NCBI GenBank assembly: GCA_913009835.1
Contig: CAJVXH010000017.1
Location: 1 to 33,313, forward strand
DNA: 33,313 nt
From: an uncultured bacterium
GTDB lineage: Bacteria; Electryoneota; Electryoneia; Electryoneales; Electryoneaceae
Direction: 5' to 3'
Below the pieces are notes generated by a model, which worked only from the letters and a program-made list of their open reading frames with translations, ran no database searches and was not told where the DNA came from. Of the stretch, positions 21,721 through 31,097 are shown piece after piece. The number at the start of each line of letters is the position of its first letter. Position 1 is the first letter of the stretch. The position numbers and the translations under genes are program-made.

Positions 21721-24700
21721 CTAATTGAGTCTGACATCCAACGCCAGACCCTTGAGCTCGTTGATCAGCACGTTGAAGGATTCCGGCACACCCGGAGCTG
21801 GCAGGTTCTCACCCTTCACAATGGCTTCATATGTGCGAGCACGTCCGCTGACATCGTCCGACTTCACCGTCAGCATCTCCTGTAACAGGTAGCTGGCACC
21901 ATAAGCCTCAAGTGCCCACACTTCCATCTCACCGAAACGCTGACCACCAAACTGGGCCTTACCACCGAGCGGCTGCTGAGTGATCAGACTGTATGGGCCA
22001 ATGCTGCGAGCGTGAATCTTGTCATCAACGAGGTGCGACAACTTGAGCATGTAGATATAACCGACAGTCGTCAGCTGGTCGAAAAGATCACCGGTACGGC
22101 CATCATATAACTGTACCTGACCGTTCTTCTGAAGCCCGGCCTTCTTCGTCTCCCGGGTAACGTCCTCCATCTTGGCACCGTCAAAAACACAGGTCGAATA
22201 ATGCTTGCCCAGCTTCTTGCCAGCCCAACCCAGCACGGTCTCAAATATCTGACCGATATTCATACGACTAGGCACACCCAGCGGGTTAAGGATGATCTCT
22301 ATTGAGGTTCCATCCGCCAGGAAAGGCATATCCTCAACCGGTACGATCTTCCCGACAACACCCTTATTACCGTGACGACCAGCCATCTTATCGCCGACGC
22401 TCAGCTTGCGGCGTTGAGCGATGTAAACCTTGGCCAGTTGTAAAGTGCCGGACGGAAGCTCATCACCCACCTGAACCTTGTGGATGTCATTGCGCGCCTT
22501 CGTCTGCACCTGATCCACCGCCTCACGATACTCACGCAAAGCGTAGTCCGTCAGCAGGTTGGTCTCCTCATCGTCCGTCCAGTTGACCTCTTCGACAATC
22601 ATATCAATGTCGATGGTGTCAATGAGTTCGGCCGTATAAATGAGACCCTCTTCAACAAACTCTTCGCCAGTCATAGCGTTGACCACACCCTGAGAGGTAC
22701 GTCCGACCAGCAGACCTTCGAGATTGCGAAGCGCATCCCGCTTCATGTTGCGAACCTCCTGCTCCATCTTCTCTTCGATAAGAGCAATCCGCTCTTTATC
22801 ACGGCGACGAGATTCGGGATCCTTGATCTTCCGGCTGAACAGCTTCGTGTCAATCACGATACCGTACATGCCCGGATGAGCCTTCAAGGATGCGTCCTTC
22901 ACATCTCCGGCCTTGTCACCGAAAATCGCCTTGAGCAGCTTATCTTCAGGTGTGAGATCGGTTTCACCCTTCGGCGTCACCTTACCTACCAGAATGTCGT
23001 TCGGCTTGATCAATGCACCAGTGCGGATGATGCCGTTCTCGTCAAGATCCTTTGTAGCCTCCTCGGAAACATTCGGAATCTCACGAGTAAGCTCTTCCTT
23101 GCCACGCTTGGTCTCACGTACCTGAAGTTCAAGCTCTTCGATGCGGATTGAGGTGAACACATCATCCCGCACAATGCGCTCAGAGATGATGACCGCATCT
23201 TCAAAATTGAAACCATGCCAGGGCATGAAAGCGACTAGAACGTTGCGACCTAGTGCCAAGTCACCACGCTCGGTGGATGGACCGTCCGCCAAAGGACGAC
23301 CTGCACGAACAAACTGACCCTTTTCAACCATCGGACGCTGGTTGACACAGGTATCCTGGTTCGAACGCTGGAACTTGCGGAGCTTGTAAGTGCGGTACAT
23401 CGGCGGCAAATCGGTCTGACGATCTTTCGACACACCCTTACGACGCGCCTTCATCACAATCTTCTGGGCATCAACGTAGATGATGTCGCCATCTTCCTCA
23501 GCCGTGATGATCGCACGAGAATCCCGCGCCGCACGTGACTCCATACCCGTTCCAACAATCGGCGCTTCCGGTACCAGTAACGGCACCGCCTGGCGCTGCA
23601 TATTCGAGCCCATCAACGCACGGTTGGCGTCATCATGCTCGAGGAAAGGAATCAATGCCGCTGCCAACGACACCATCTGGGTCGGGGCAACGTCCATAAA
23701 GTCTATCTTGCTCGGTTCCACGACCGGGTAGTCCGCACGGTGACGGCACTTGACACGATCGTTCTTAAAGCGCCCATCTTCCTTCAACGGCGCGTTTGCC
23801 TGAGCAATGATGTACTTGTCTTCGTCGTCCGCAGAGAGGTAACGGATCTGTTTCGTCACCTTTCCGTTCTTGACTACCCGGTAAGGTGTCTCCACGAAAC
23901 CGAGATCGTTAAAGCGCGCATAGGTCGTGAGCGACGAAATCAGGCCGATGTTCGGACCTTCAGGCGTCTCAATCGGACACAGACGACCATAATGAGTATA
24001 ATGGACGTCGCGAACCTCAAAGCCCGCACGTTCACGGGTCAAACCACCAGGACCAAGCGCCGATAAACGACGTTTGTGAGTCAACTCCGTCAAGGGGTTG
24101 ACCTGATCCATGAACTGGCTGAGCTGGTTGGTACCGAAGAAGGTGTTGATTACGCTTGATACGGTGCGAACATTTACCAGATCCTGCGGCTGCAACTTCT
24201 CAGAATCACGGACATTCATCCGCTCTTTGATCGTTCGCGCCATACGGCTGAAGGCCACACTGAACTGGTTGGCAAGCTGCTCGCCAACTGTACGTACACG
24301 ACGATTGCCCAGATGGTCAATGTCGTCAGTCTGACGCTTGTTGTTCTTCAGATCGAGCACGTACTTGATAATCGCGACGATGTCTTCTGAGGTCAGAATC
24401 GTATTGTCTTCCTCAACCTTGAGGTCGAGTTTAACATTGATCCGATACCGTCCAACTGCGCCGAGATCGTAACGTTTATCATCGAAGAACATCCGTTGTA
24501 AGAGCTTGAACGCCGTCTCCACATCGGGTGGGTCGCCGTTACGCATCTCACGATAGATGAACTCAAGCGCTTCGTCACGACTTGCAGTGCGATCCTTGGC
24601 AAAGGTGTTCTGAAGAATCTCGAAGCCGTGCTCATTGTCCTTGCCGCGAATCTTCTTCAGCAATGGGACTCGACGGATCTTGGCACGCTTCAACTTCTTC

Positions 24701-25524
24701 ATCACTTCTTCATCAAACTCAGCATTCTTCTCAACGAGAATCTCGAAGTTCCCCTCTTCGTCCTTGCTATCCTCATTGATGATATCAATCGGAACAATGC
24801 GACCAAAATAACTCTCGATGTTCTTTCTGCTCATTGGGACATCTTCGCAGAAACCGAACTGCTCGAGAATCTCATCGTCGCCACTGAAACCAATTGCGCG
24901 CAAGAACGTCGTGACCGGGAATTTCTTCCGACGGTCAATGTAGACGAACACCGCGTTGTTGATATCCGTAGTAAACTCCACCCAGCTGCCCCGGAACGGG
25001 ATAATACGGGCCGAGTAAATGGTGGTTCCATTCGGATGAATCGAATTGCTGAAGAACACACCAGGACTACGGTGAAGCTGGCTGACGATAACTCGTTCCG
25101 CACCGTTGATGATGAACGTACCCGTGTCCGTCATCATCGGAAGGTTGCCGAGATATACGTCAGACTCAATCGTCTGATCGAACTCTTCCGAATCATCGCT
25201 ATCAGAACGAGTGGACAGGCGTAAAACGGCCTTCAACGGAGCCGTGAAACTGACACCACGCTCCTTGCACTCTTCAACCGAATATTTCGGCGGTTCGATG
25301 AAGTACTCAACAAACTCCAACAGATGCTCTTCACGGTTGTCCACAATTGGGAAAACCGAGGTGAACACTTGCTGCAGGCCTTTATTCTCACGGTGATGGG
25401 AAGGAACGCCTGTTTGCAGAAAATCGCGGAAGGACTTGAGCTGGACCTCTAACAGATCCGGTATGTCCAGGGGGACTTCAATCCGCGCGAAACTGTGACG
25501 AGTGATTGGCTCTTTTTTCGCCAC
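21721..25524 (-). CDS. rpoB: DNA-directed RNA polymerase subunit beta
   Basis: GTNQLSQFMDQVNPLTELTHKRRLSALGPGGLTRERAGFEVRDVHYTHYGRLCPIETPEGPNIGLISSL; GTG start at 25524 preceded by AGGAGGG; the ORF extends to 25554. Confidence 0.98.
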   Translation of the reverse strand: MAKKEPITRHSFARIEVPLDIPDLLEVQLKSFRDFLQTGVPSHHRENKGLQQVFTSVFPIVDNREEHLLEFVEYFIEPPKYSVEECKERGVSFTAPLKAVLRLSTRSDSDDSEEFDQTIESDVYLGNLPMMTDTGTFIINGAERVIVSQLHRSPGVFFSNSIHPNGTTIYSARIIPFRGSWVEFTTDINNAVFVYIDRRKKFPVTTFLRAIGFSGDDEILEQFGFCEDVPMSRKNIESYFGRIVPIDIINEDSKDEEGNFEILVEKNAEFDEEVMKKLKRAKIRRVPLLKKIRGKDNEHGFEILQNTFAKDRTASRDEALEFIYREMRNGDPPDVETAFKLLQRMFFDDKRYDLGAVGRYRINVKLDLKVEEDNTILTSEDIVAIIKYVLDLKNNKRQTDDIDHLGNRRVRTVGEQLANQFSVAFSRMARTIKERMNVRDSEKLQPQDLVNVRTVSSVINTFFGTNQLSQFMDQVNPLTELTHKRRLSALGPGGLTRERAGFEVRDVHYTHYGRLCPIETPEGPNIGLISSLTTYARFNDLGFVETPYRVVKNGKVTKQIRYLSADDEDKYIIAQANAPLKEDGRFKNDRVKCRHRADYPVVEPSKIDFMDVAPTQMVSLAAALIPFLEHDDANRALMGSNMQRQAVPLLVPEAPIVGTGMESRAARDSRAIITAEEDGDIIYVDAQKIVMKARRKGVSKDRQTDLPPMYRTYKLRKFQRSNQDTCVNQRPMVEKGQFVRAGRPLADGPSTERGDLALGRNVLVAFMPWHGFNFEDAVIISERIVRDDVFTSIRIEELELQVRETKRGKEELTREIPNVSEEATKDLDENGIIRTGALIKPNDILVGKVTPKGETDLTPEDKLLKAIFGDKAGDVKDASLKAHPGMYGIVIDTKLFSRKIKDPESRRRDKERIALIEEKMEQEVRNMKRDALRNLEGLLVGRTSQGVVNAMTGEEFVEEGLIYTAELIDTIDIDMIVEEVNWTDDEETNLLTDYALREYREAVDQVQTKARNDIHKVQVGDELPSGTLQLAKVYIAQRRKLSVGDKMAGRHGNKGVVGKIVPVEDMPFLADGTSIEIILNPLGVPSRMNIGQIFETVLGWAGKKLGKHYSTCVFDGAKMEDVTRETKKAGLQKNGQVQLYDGRTGDLFDQLTTVGYIYMLKLSHLVDDKIHARSIGPYSLITQQPLGGKAQFGGQRFGEMEVWALEAYGASYLLQEMLTVKSDDVSGRARTYEAIVKGENLPAPGVPESFNVLINELKGLALDVRLN

Positions 25525-25578
25525 GCTCCACCCTCCTGGTAAAACTACAGTCATATGGCATAAAGTTTACGCCAGAAA

Positions 25579-25594
25579 CACCGGTGCCCCGGTG
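25579..25594 (-). promoter_or_regulatory. Perfect hairpin in rpoB 5' leader
   Basis: CACCGG-TGCC-CCGGTG (plus strand), 6-bp perfect stem with tetraloop. Confidence 0.6.
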
Positions 25595-25704
25595 ACTTAT
25601 GGACAGCTTGGAAGGTGCGAACGTTGGAAACTCGAATGCAAATCATCGATTTCGCCAAACGCCAACACCGAGCCACCCGAGACCGGGTTACCGTACCCAG
25701 AACG

Positions 25705-25747
25705 AAAAAAAACGGCGGAGCACTCCCAACAGGGCGTGACCCGCCGT
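25705..25747 (-). terminator. Terminator-like attenuator between rplL and rpoB
   Basis: Minus strand ACGGCGG...CAC-G-CCC-TGTT-GGG-A-GTG...CCGCCGT followed by an uninterrupted T run (25705-25712 are A on plus). Confidence 0.8.
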
Positions 25748-25785
25748 CGAAGACAATCACCGGCATGGCCGGTACCGCAGATCAA

Positions 25786-26160
25786 TTACTTCATCTCCGC
25801 AGTACCACCAACCTCTTCAATCTGCTTAATGATGTCTTCTGCTTCTTCCTTGGGAGCCGCTTCCTTGATAGTATTGGGAGCGCCGTCCACCAATTCCTTT
25901 GCTTCCTTAAGACCCAGACCGGTCAACTGACGAACAACCTTGATAACCTGAATCTTCTTCGCGCCACAATCCTTAAGGATGACGTCGAATTCTGTCTGCT
26001 CTTCTTCAGCAGCAGCTTCGTCACCAGCCGCCGGGACCGCGCCAGCCATCATCATTGGAGCCGCAGCTGCGGATACACCAAACTCTTCTTCCAATGCCTT
26101 CTTGAGCTCTACCAGCTCAAGAACCTTCATGTTCTTGATGGCTTCAATAATCTGTTCCAC
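25786..26160 (-). CDS. rplL: 50S ribosomal protein L7/L12
   Basis: [32 protein letters not shown]...[44 protein letters not shown]7/L12 family. Confidence 0.99.
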   Translation of the reverse strand: MEQIIEAIKNMKVLELVELKKALEEEFGVSAAAAPMMMAGAVPAAGDEAAAEEEQTEFDVILKDCGAKKIQVIKVVRQLTGLGLKEAKELVDGAPNTIKEAAPKEEAEDIIKQIEEVGGTAEMK

Positions 26161-26256
26161 CGCGAACCTCCAAGCCTGCTATGAATGAATGTGTCTTTTG
26201 TTGCTATCTATAGTCGAAATACTGCATACAACACATATGTAGATCAAAGGACACCG

Positions 26257-26817
26257 CTAAGCTGCAGCACCATCCTCTTGCTTCTGTTTCTCTTGAATCA
26301 CTGCTTCAAGAACTGAAAGGAACTCACGAACGATCTCATTGAGAACGATGACAAGTCCACTAAGCGGGCTGGCAATGCTACCCACAATGCCCGCATACAG
26401 CTCTTGCTGCGACGGCATCTCAGCAAAAATTTTCACCTTTTCCGCATCATAGAACTCACCGTCAACCAGAACGCCCTTGAACTCGAGACTCTTATGCTTC
26501 TTGGCAAAATCTCCCAGAGTCTTTGCAGGCGTTACCGGGTCCTCGCCGATACCGATGCCAACCGGACCCTTGAGCAAGGAATCATCCGTGATCTCTATCC
26601 CACGGCTCTCAAGCGCCATCTTAAGGATGCTGTTCTTAACAACAATGAATTCGCTACAGCCGGTCTTGTGGAAATCGCTGCGAAGCTCGTTCATCTCTTT
26701 GACATTGAGACCACGATAATCCGCGAAGATCATCGATTCGATACCTTCCAGCCGCGATTGCAAAGCCTTTAGGGCTTCTTTCTTCAGCGGACTGGCTTTT
26801 GCCGTAAAATCACCCAT
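26257..26817 (-). CDS. rplJ: 50S ribosomal protein L10
   Basis: KALQSRLEGIESMIFADYRGLNVKEMNELRSDFHKTGCSEFIVVKNSILKMAL; L10 family; ATG at 26817 preferred over TTG at 26823. Confidence 0.97.
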   Translation of the reverse strand: MGDFTAKASPLKKEALKALQSRLEGIESMIFADYRGLNVKEMNELRSDFHKTGCSEFIVVKNSILKMALESRGIEITDDSLLKGPVGIGIGEDPVTPAKTLGDFAKKHKSLEFKGVLVDGEFYDAEKVKIFAEMPSQQELYAGIVGSIASPLSGLVIVLNEIVREFLSVLEAVIQEKQKQEDGAAA

Positions 26818-26840
26818 CGTCAATCCCTGCTATTTCCGCC

Positions 26841-26927
26841 TCTCCCAGTTCGGGAGATGGAGGTGTCAACATTCAGTGAACTGAAATCTCAGCCCAGATG
26901 AACCGATGCAGTTGCCTAGGTAGCAAC
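26841..26927 (-). promoter_or_regulatory. Candidate rplJ (L10) leader with three hairpins
   Basis: Hairpins at 26841-26857 (TCTCCC/GGGAGA), 26872-26885 (TTCAG/CTGAA) and 26911-26927 (GTTGC/GCAAC) in the rplA-rplJ spacer. Confidence 0.5.
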
Positions 26928-27629
26928 CTCTGCCGACAGGGAGCTCGCAAGCTGCAGCCTGACACCAGGACTCATCGTCGAAGAAAGCGACACCCGCTTG
27001 ATGTATACACCCTTGACTGCGGCGGGACGCATCCGATTTATCGTTGTCATGACCTCGCGAACGTTGTCTTCCAACATGTTCGCTTCGAAGCTGCCCTTGC
27101 CCACCCCGACATGCACGATTCCGTACTTGTCAACACGGAAATCAATACGACCTGCCTTGACTTCCTCGACGGCCTTGCCAACATCGAAGGTGACTGTTCC
27201 CGTCTTCGGATTTGGCATCAAACCACGGGGACCGAGCGCGCGACCCAACTTGCCAACATCACGCATTACATCCGGCGTTGCCACAAGAACATCAAACTCG
27301 AACCAACCTTCGTTCGAAATCTTATCGATGTACTCGTCGAATCCAACGTAGTCGGCACCAGCTTCGCGAGCTTCCACCTGCTTCTCACCCTTGGTGAGAA
27401 CGAGGACGCGTACCACTTTCCCGGTTCCGTGTGGCAAAGATAAAGTGCCACGTATCATCTGGTCGGCTTTTCGAGGGTCCACATCCAGATTGACCGTTAG
27501 TTCGACTGTTTCGTCAAACTTGGTCTTCTGTGCGAACTTCTTGACTAGATCAATGCCCTCGACGAGCTGGTATTCGCGGAGACGGTCGACATCGGCCATC
27601 GCCTCCTTCCAGCGTCGGCTTCGCTTCAT
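26916..27629 (-). CDS. rplA: 50S ribosomal protein L1
   Basis: [46 protein letters not shown]...; L1 family. Confidence 0.98.
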   Translation of the reverse strand: MKRSRRWKEAMADVDRLREYQLVEGIDLVKKFAQKTKFDETVELTVNLDVDPRKADQMIRGTLSLPHGTGKVVRVLVLTKGEKQVEAREAGADYVGFDEYIDKISNEGWFEFDVLVATPDVMRDVGKLGRALGPRGLMPNPKTGTVTFDVGKAVEEVKAGRIDFRVDKYGIVHVGVGKGSFEANMLEDNVREVMTTINRMRPAAVKGVYIKRVSLSSTMSPGVRLQLASSLSAEVAT

Positions 27630-27631
27630 AC

Positions 27632-28057
27632 CTATTGCTCCACAATAACGCCCATTGAACGCGCCGTGCCAGCGATGATATGCATCGCTTGTTCCACCGT
27701 GTGTGCGTTCAAATCAGGCATTTTCTTTTCCGCGATTTCGCGGACCTGGTCCCACTTGATCTTTCCGACCTTCTCACGGTTAGGCTCACCAGAACCCTTG
27801 TCCAGCTTGATCGCCTTCTTGATCAAATAACTGGCCGGAGGAGTCTTCATGATAAAGGTGAACGAACGGTCCTGGTAAACCGTCACTTCCACCGGAGTCA
27901 ACTCACCGGGGACATTCGCCGTCTTAGCATTGAATGCCTTGACAAACTCCATGATGTTCACGCCCTTCGGACCGAGCGCTGTACCCACCGGGGGCGCCGG
28001 AGACGCCTGCCCGCCAGGAATCACGAGTTTTGCCATACCCAGAATTTTCTTCGCCAT
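27632..28057 (-). CDS. rplK: 50S ribosomal protein L11
   Basis: [36 protein letters not shown]11 family. Confidence 0.99.
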   Translation of the reverse strand: MAKKILGMAKLVIPGGQASPAPPVGTALGPKGVNIMEFVKAFNAKTANVPGELTPVEVTVYQDRSFTFIMKTPPASYLIKKAIKLDKGSGEPNREKVGKIKWDQVREIAEKKMPDLNAHTVEQAMHIIAGTARSMGVIVEQ

Positions 28058-28067
28058 GACCTTTGCC

Positions 28068-28610
28068 TCAGGACTCGCCGAAATCCGTCGTTACCTGCAA
28101 AAAATCAACTTCAACAGGAGTCTCACGACCAAATATGGACACGAGAACTTTCAACTTTCGTTTCTCGGCGTTGATTTCCTTGATCGTTCCCTGGAAGTCC
28201 TTGAAAGGACCATCCGCAATCTTAACCACATCGTCTACCAGGAACGGAATCTCAACTGTTTGAACTCCAGACCGCTCTTCCACACGTCCAAGAATGCGGT
28301 CTACCTCTTCCTTACGAAGAGGTTCAGGATCATTGCCCGAACCACCTATGAACCCCATTACACCCGGGGTGCTCAGAAGGAGGTGCTTCGTGTGCTTCGT
28401 CAACTCCATCTCCACCAGCAAATAGCCGGGGAAAAAGTTGCGACGCTTGGTGCGCTTCTTCCCATCCCGCATCTCAATGACTTCTTCCGCGGGGATCAGG
28501 ATATTGCCCACCAGCTCTCTCTGCTCAACAAGCCGCTCCAACTCAGACTCAAGGTATTCCTTGACCCGGTTTTCCTGACCTGTGAATACTTGTAGTACGT
28601 ACCATTCCAT
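28068..28610 (-). CDS. nusG: Transcription termination/antitermination protein NusG
   Basis: [27 protein letters not shown]...[10 protein letters not shown]...[41 protein letters not shown] and KOW domains. A TTG start at 28628 overlapping the secE stop is possible. Confidence 0.97.
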   Translation of the reverse strand: MEWYVLQVFTGQENRVKEYLESELERLVEQRELVGNILIPAEEVIEMRDGKKRTKRRNFFPGYLLVEMELTKHTKHLLLSTPGVMGFIGGSGNDPEPLRKEEVDRILGRVEERSGVQTVEIPFLVDDVVKIADGPFKDFQGTIKEINAEKRKLKVLVSIFGRETPVEVDFLQVTTDFGES

Positions 28611-28624
28611 AGGGTGGACTGACG

Positions 28625-28810
28625 TCAAATGATCAGTTGAATGAAACGCGAGATGACAAAATCAGCCGAGAAAACAAATATCGCCAGTATGATCGAGAGC
28701 ATCAACGTAACGCTGGTTGATTCGATCAGACCCGCACGGGTCGGCCATGTCACCTTGCCCATCTCCGAACGCACACTCTGGATGTAGTCCGCTGCCTGCT
28801 TAAACATCAT
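28625..28810 (-). CDS. secE: Preprotein translocase subunit SecE
   Basis: [61 protein letters not shown]; SecE family. Confidence 0.95.
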   Translation of the reverse strand: MMFKQAADYIQSVRSEMGKVTWPTRAGLIESTSVTLMLSIILAIFVFSADFVISRFIQLII

Positions 28811-28953
28811 TACCTCAGAGGAGAAGACCGGGCTGTGCAATGATAGGGGACAGCCCCGCACCCAACAGTTTCTCTATCAGCCGCGATTCCCCGAACCGGG
28901 CTATCACCTCAATGCGAAGCCAAAAGCCACGCACAACACTTGCTATATCGTCG

Positions 28954-29026
28954 CAGGACACGAGGGAATCGAACCCCCAACCCCCGGTTTTGGAGACCGG
29001 TGCTCTACCAATTGAGCTAGTGTCCT
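28954..29026 (-). tRNA. tRNA-Trp (CCA)
   Basis: Cloverleaf AGGACAC...CCGGT-CTCCAAA-ACCGG...GGTTCGATTCC...GTGTCCT; anticodon CCA. Confidence 0.97.
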
Positions 29027-29112
29027 TTAACCACAGGTATGAGTGATGAATGAGCAACTGCAACTGCAAAACACAGTTCAAAACACACCTGAGAACACTC
29101 AACAATAGATTG

Positions 29113-29262
29113 TCAACGACTCTCCCGATGCTGCGTATGCTTGTTGCAGCGCGGACAGTACTTCTTCACAACCATACGTTCCGGATGATCAGCCTTGTTC
29201 TTCGACAACGTGTAGTTGCGGGAATGGCATTCCTCACATTCCAAAATCACCTTCACACGCAT
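29113..29262 (-). CDS. rpmG: 50S ribosomal protein L33 (zinc-ribbon form)
   Basis: Manual translation: MRVKVILECEECHSRNYTLSKNKADHPERMVVKKYCPRCNKHTQHRESR* (49 aa, too short for the ORF track). Confidence 0.95.
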   Translation of the reverse strand: MRVKVILECEECHSRNYTLSKNKADHPERMVVKKYCPRCNKHTQHRESR

Positions 29263-29366
29263 CGAAAAACACCCCCATCACACCGTGACGTAGTCAGCCT
29301 CTTCGCGAAACCAAGCTGCGATTCCCCAGCTGAGGTGTATGTACACAACACTCAGGTCGTGAATAA

Positions 29367-29461
29367 TCCGCGCTTGAGATAAGGAAGTCATCCTGACGCC
29401 GAAGGCGAGAAGGATCTCGGTTTGTACTTCCGATTGTCCGCGCTTGCAAGCAAGCACGGGC
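29367..29461. repeat. Palindromic repeat cluster in the tuf-rpmG spacer, including REP-like copy B
   Basis: TCCGCGCTTG twice (29367-29376, 29437-29446); ATCCT/CGCC-GAA-GGCG/AGGAT hairpin 29390-29415; 23-mer identical to 5665-5687 at 29439-29461. Confidence 0.65.
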
Positions 29462-29492
29462 CTATCAAACACGGGTCTGTACCTACCTGTAT

Positions 29493-30683
29493 CTACTCAA
29501 TAATCTTGCTGACAACGCCGGCGCCGACTGTGCGGCCACCCTCACGGATCGCGAAACGAAGAGTCTCTTCCATCGCAATCGGTGCGATCAACTCTACATC
29601 CATCTTGATGTTGTCACCAGGCATGATCATCTCAACGCCCTCAGGCAACTTGATCGAGCCGGTAACATCCGTCGTACGGAAATAGAACTGAGGACGATAT
29701 CCATCAAAGAACGGAGTGTGACGTCCACCCTCATTCTTGCTCAAAATGTAAACTTCAGCCTCAAACTTGGTGTGAGGATTGATCGACTTCGGCTTCGCCA
29801 AAACCATCCCGCGCTCAATCGCGTCCTTGTCAACACCACGAAGCAACAAACCAGCGTTGTCGCCCGCACGACCTTCGTTCAAAATCTTGCGGAACATCTC
29901 AACACCAGTTACAACCGTCTTCTTGTTAGCATTGAGACCGACCAGCTCCACTTCCTCACCGGTCTTAACTATCCCACGCTCAATACGTCCAGTCGCCACA
30001 GTCCCACGACCAGTGATCGAGAAAACGTCCTCAACCGGCATCAGGAAAGGCTTATCCAAAGAGCGTTCCGGTTCCGGGATGTACTCGTCAACAGCCGCGA
30101 TCAACTCAAATATCGAAGCAGTCGCCTTCTCATCATCAGCGTTGTTCAACGCTTCCAATGCAGAACCACGGATGATCGGAATGTCATCACCAGGGAACTC
30201 ATACTCGCTCAGAAGATCACGCATCTCAAGCTCGACCAGGTCCAACAACTCCTCGTCATCAACCAAATCGACCTTGTTCATGTAAACGACCAAAGCCGGA
30301 ACGTTCACCTGACGGGCCAGAAGGATGTGCTCACGAGTCTGAGGCATCGGACCATCGGCCGCCGATACCACAACTATCGCACCGTCCATCTGAGCTGCAC
30401 CAGTGATCATGTTCTTCACGTAATCTGCGTGACCCGGGCAGTCTACATGCGCATAGTGACGGTTGTCTGACTCATATTCCACATGAGCCGTCGCAATCGT
30501 GATACCGCGCTCACGCTCTTCAGGAGCATTGTCAATTGAATCGAAAGAACGGAACTCTGCCCCGCCCTTCTTCGACAATACCAACGTCATAGCAGCCGTC
30601 AAAGTCGTCTTGCCGTGGTCCACATGACCAATCGTGCCCACATTGACGTGAGGCTTGTCCCGCTTAAATACTTCCTTCGCCAT
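29493..30683 (-). CDS. tuf: Translation elongation factor Tu, copy 2 (tRNA-linked locus)
   Basis: Protein identical to copy 1; follows tRNA-Thr/Tyr/Gly/Thr. Confidence 0.99.
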   Translation of the reverse strand: MAKEVFKRDKPHVNVGTIGHVDHGKTTLTAAMTLVLSKKGGAEFRSFDSIDNAPEERERGITIATAHVEYESDNRHYAHVDCPGHADYVKNMITGAAQMDGAIVVVSAADGPMPQTREHILLARQVNVPALVVYMNKVDLVDDEELLDLVELEMRDLLSEYEFPGDDIPIIRGSALEALNNADDEKATASIFELIAAVDEYIPEPERSLDKPFLMPVEDVFSITGRGTVATGRIERGIVKTGEEVELVGLNANKKTVVTGVEMFRKILNEGRAGDNAGLLLRGVDKDAIERGMVLAKPKSINPHTKFEAEVYILSKNEGGRHTPFFDGYRPQFYFRTTDVTGSIKLPEGVEMIMPGDNIKMDVELIAPIAMEETLRFAIREGGRTVGAGVVSKIIE

Positions 30684-30737
30684 CGCCAACCTCCGCAAGT
30701 CCAGGTTTGTCTATCTGCTACTTAAATCTTAAATGCG

Positions 30738-30810
<73 letters not shown>

Positions 30811-30820
30811 ATTGAAATAA

Positions 30821-30869
30821 AGTCCTGAGTCCTGAGTCCTGAGTCCTGAGTCCTGAGTCCTGAGTCCTG
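30821..30869. repeat. Heptamer tandem repeat (AGTCCTG)x7
   Basis: Seven perfect 7-nt units between tRNA-Gly and tRNA-Thr(GGT). Confidence 0.98.
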
Positions 30870-30883
30870 AGCTCAAAAACTTG

Positions 30884-30956
30884 AGCGGGAGACGGGGCTC
30901 GAACCCGCGACATCCAGCTTGGAAGGCTGGTGCTCTACCAGTTGAGCTACTCCCGC
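30884..30956 (-). tRNA. tRNA-Gly (TCC)
   Basis: GCGGGAG...CCAGC-CTTCCAA-GCTGG...CGGGTTCGAGCCCCG...CTCCCGC; anticodon TCC. Confidence 0.97.
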
Positions 30957-31014
30957 AGCACCTTCAACACTTGCCCCTTCAACAATCAGAACGGGCAGAC
31001 ATCGAAGCACTGTG

Positions 31015-31097
31015 TGGGGGGAGAAGGATTCGAACCTTCGAAGGCATACGCCGGCAGATTTACAGTCTGCTCCCTTTGGCCGCTCGGGCATCCCCCC
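31015..31097 (-). tRNA. tRNA-Tyr (GTA)
   Basis: GGGGGGA...CAGACTGTAAATCTG...long variable arm...GGTTCGAATCC...TCCCCCC; 83 nt; anticodon GTA. Confidence 0.97.

Noticed and set aside
21721-25524. VHYTHYGR (Tyr where E. coli has Pro564) as a rifampicin-resistance mutation
   Set aside because: More likely a lineage-typical residue than a selected mutation; resistance cannot be inferred.
30821-30869. CRISPR array
   Set aside because: Units are 7 nt with no spacers; simple tandem repeat only.
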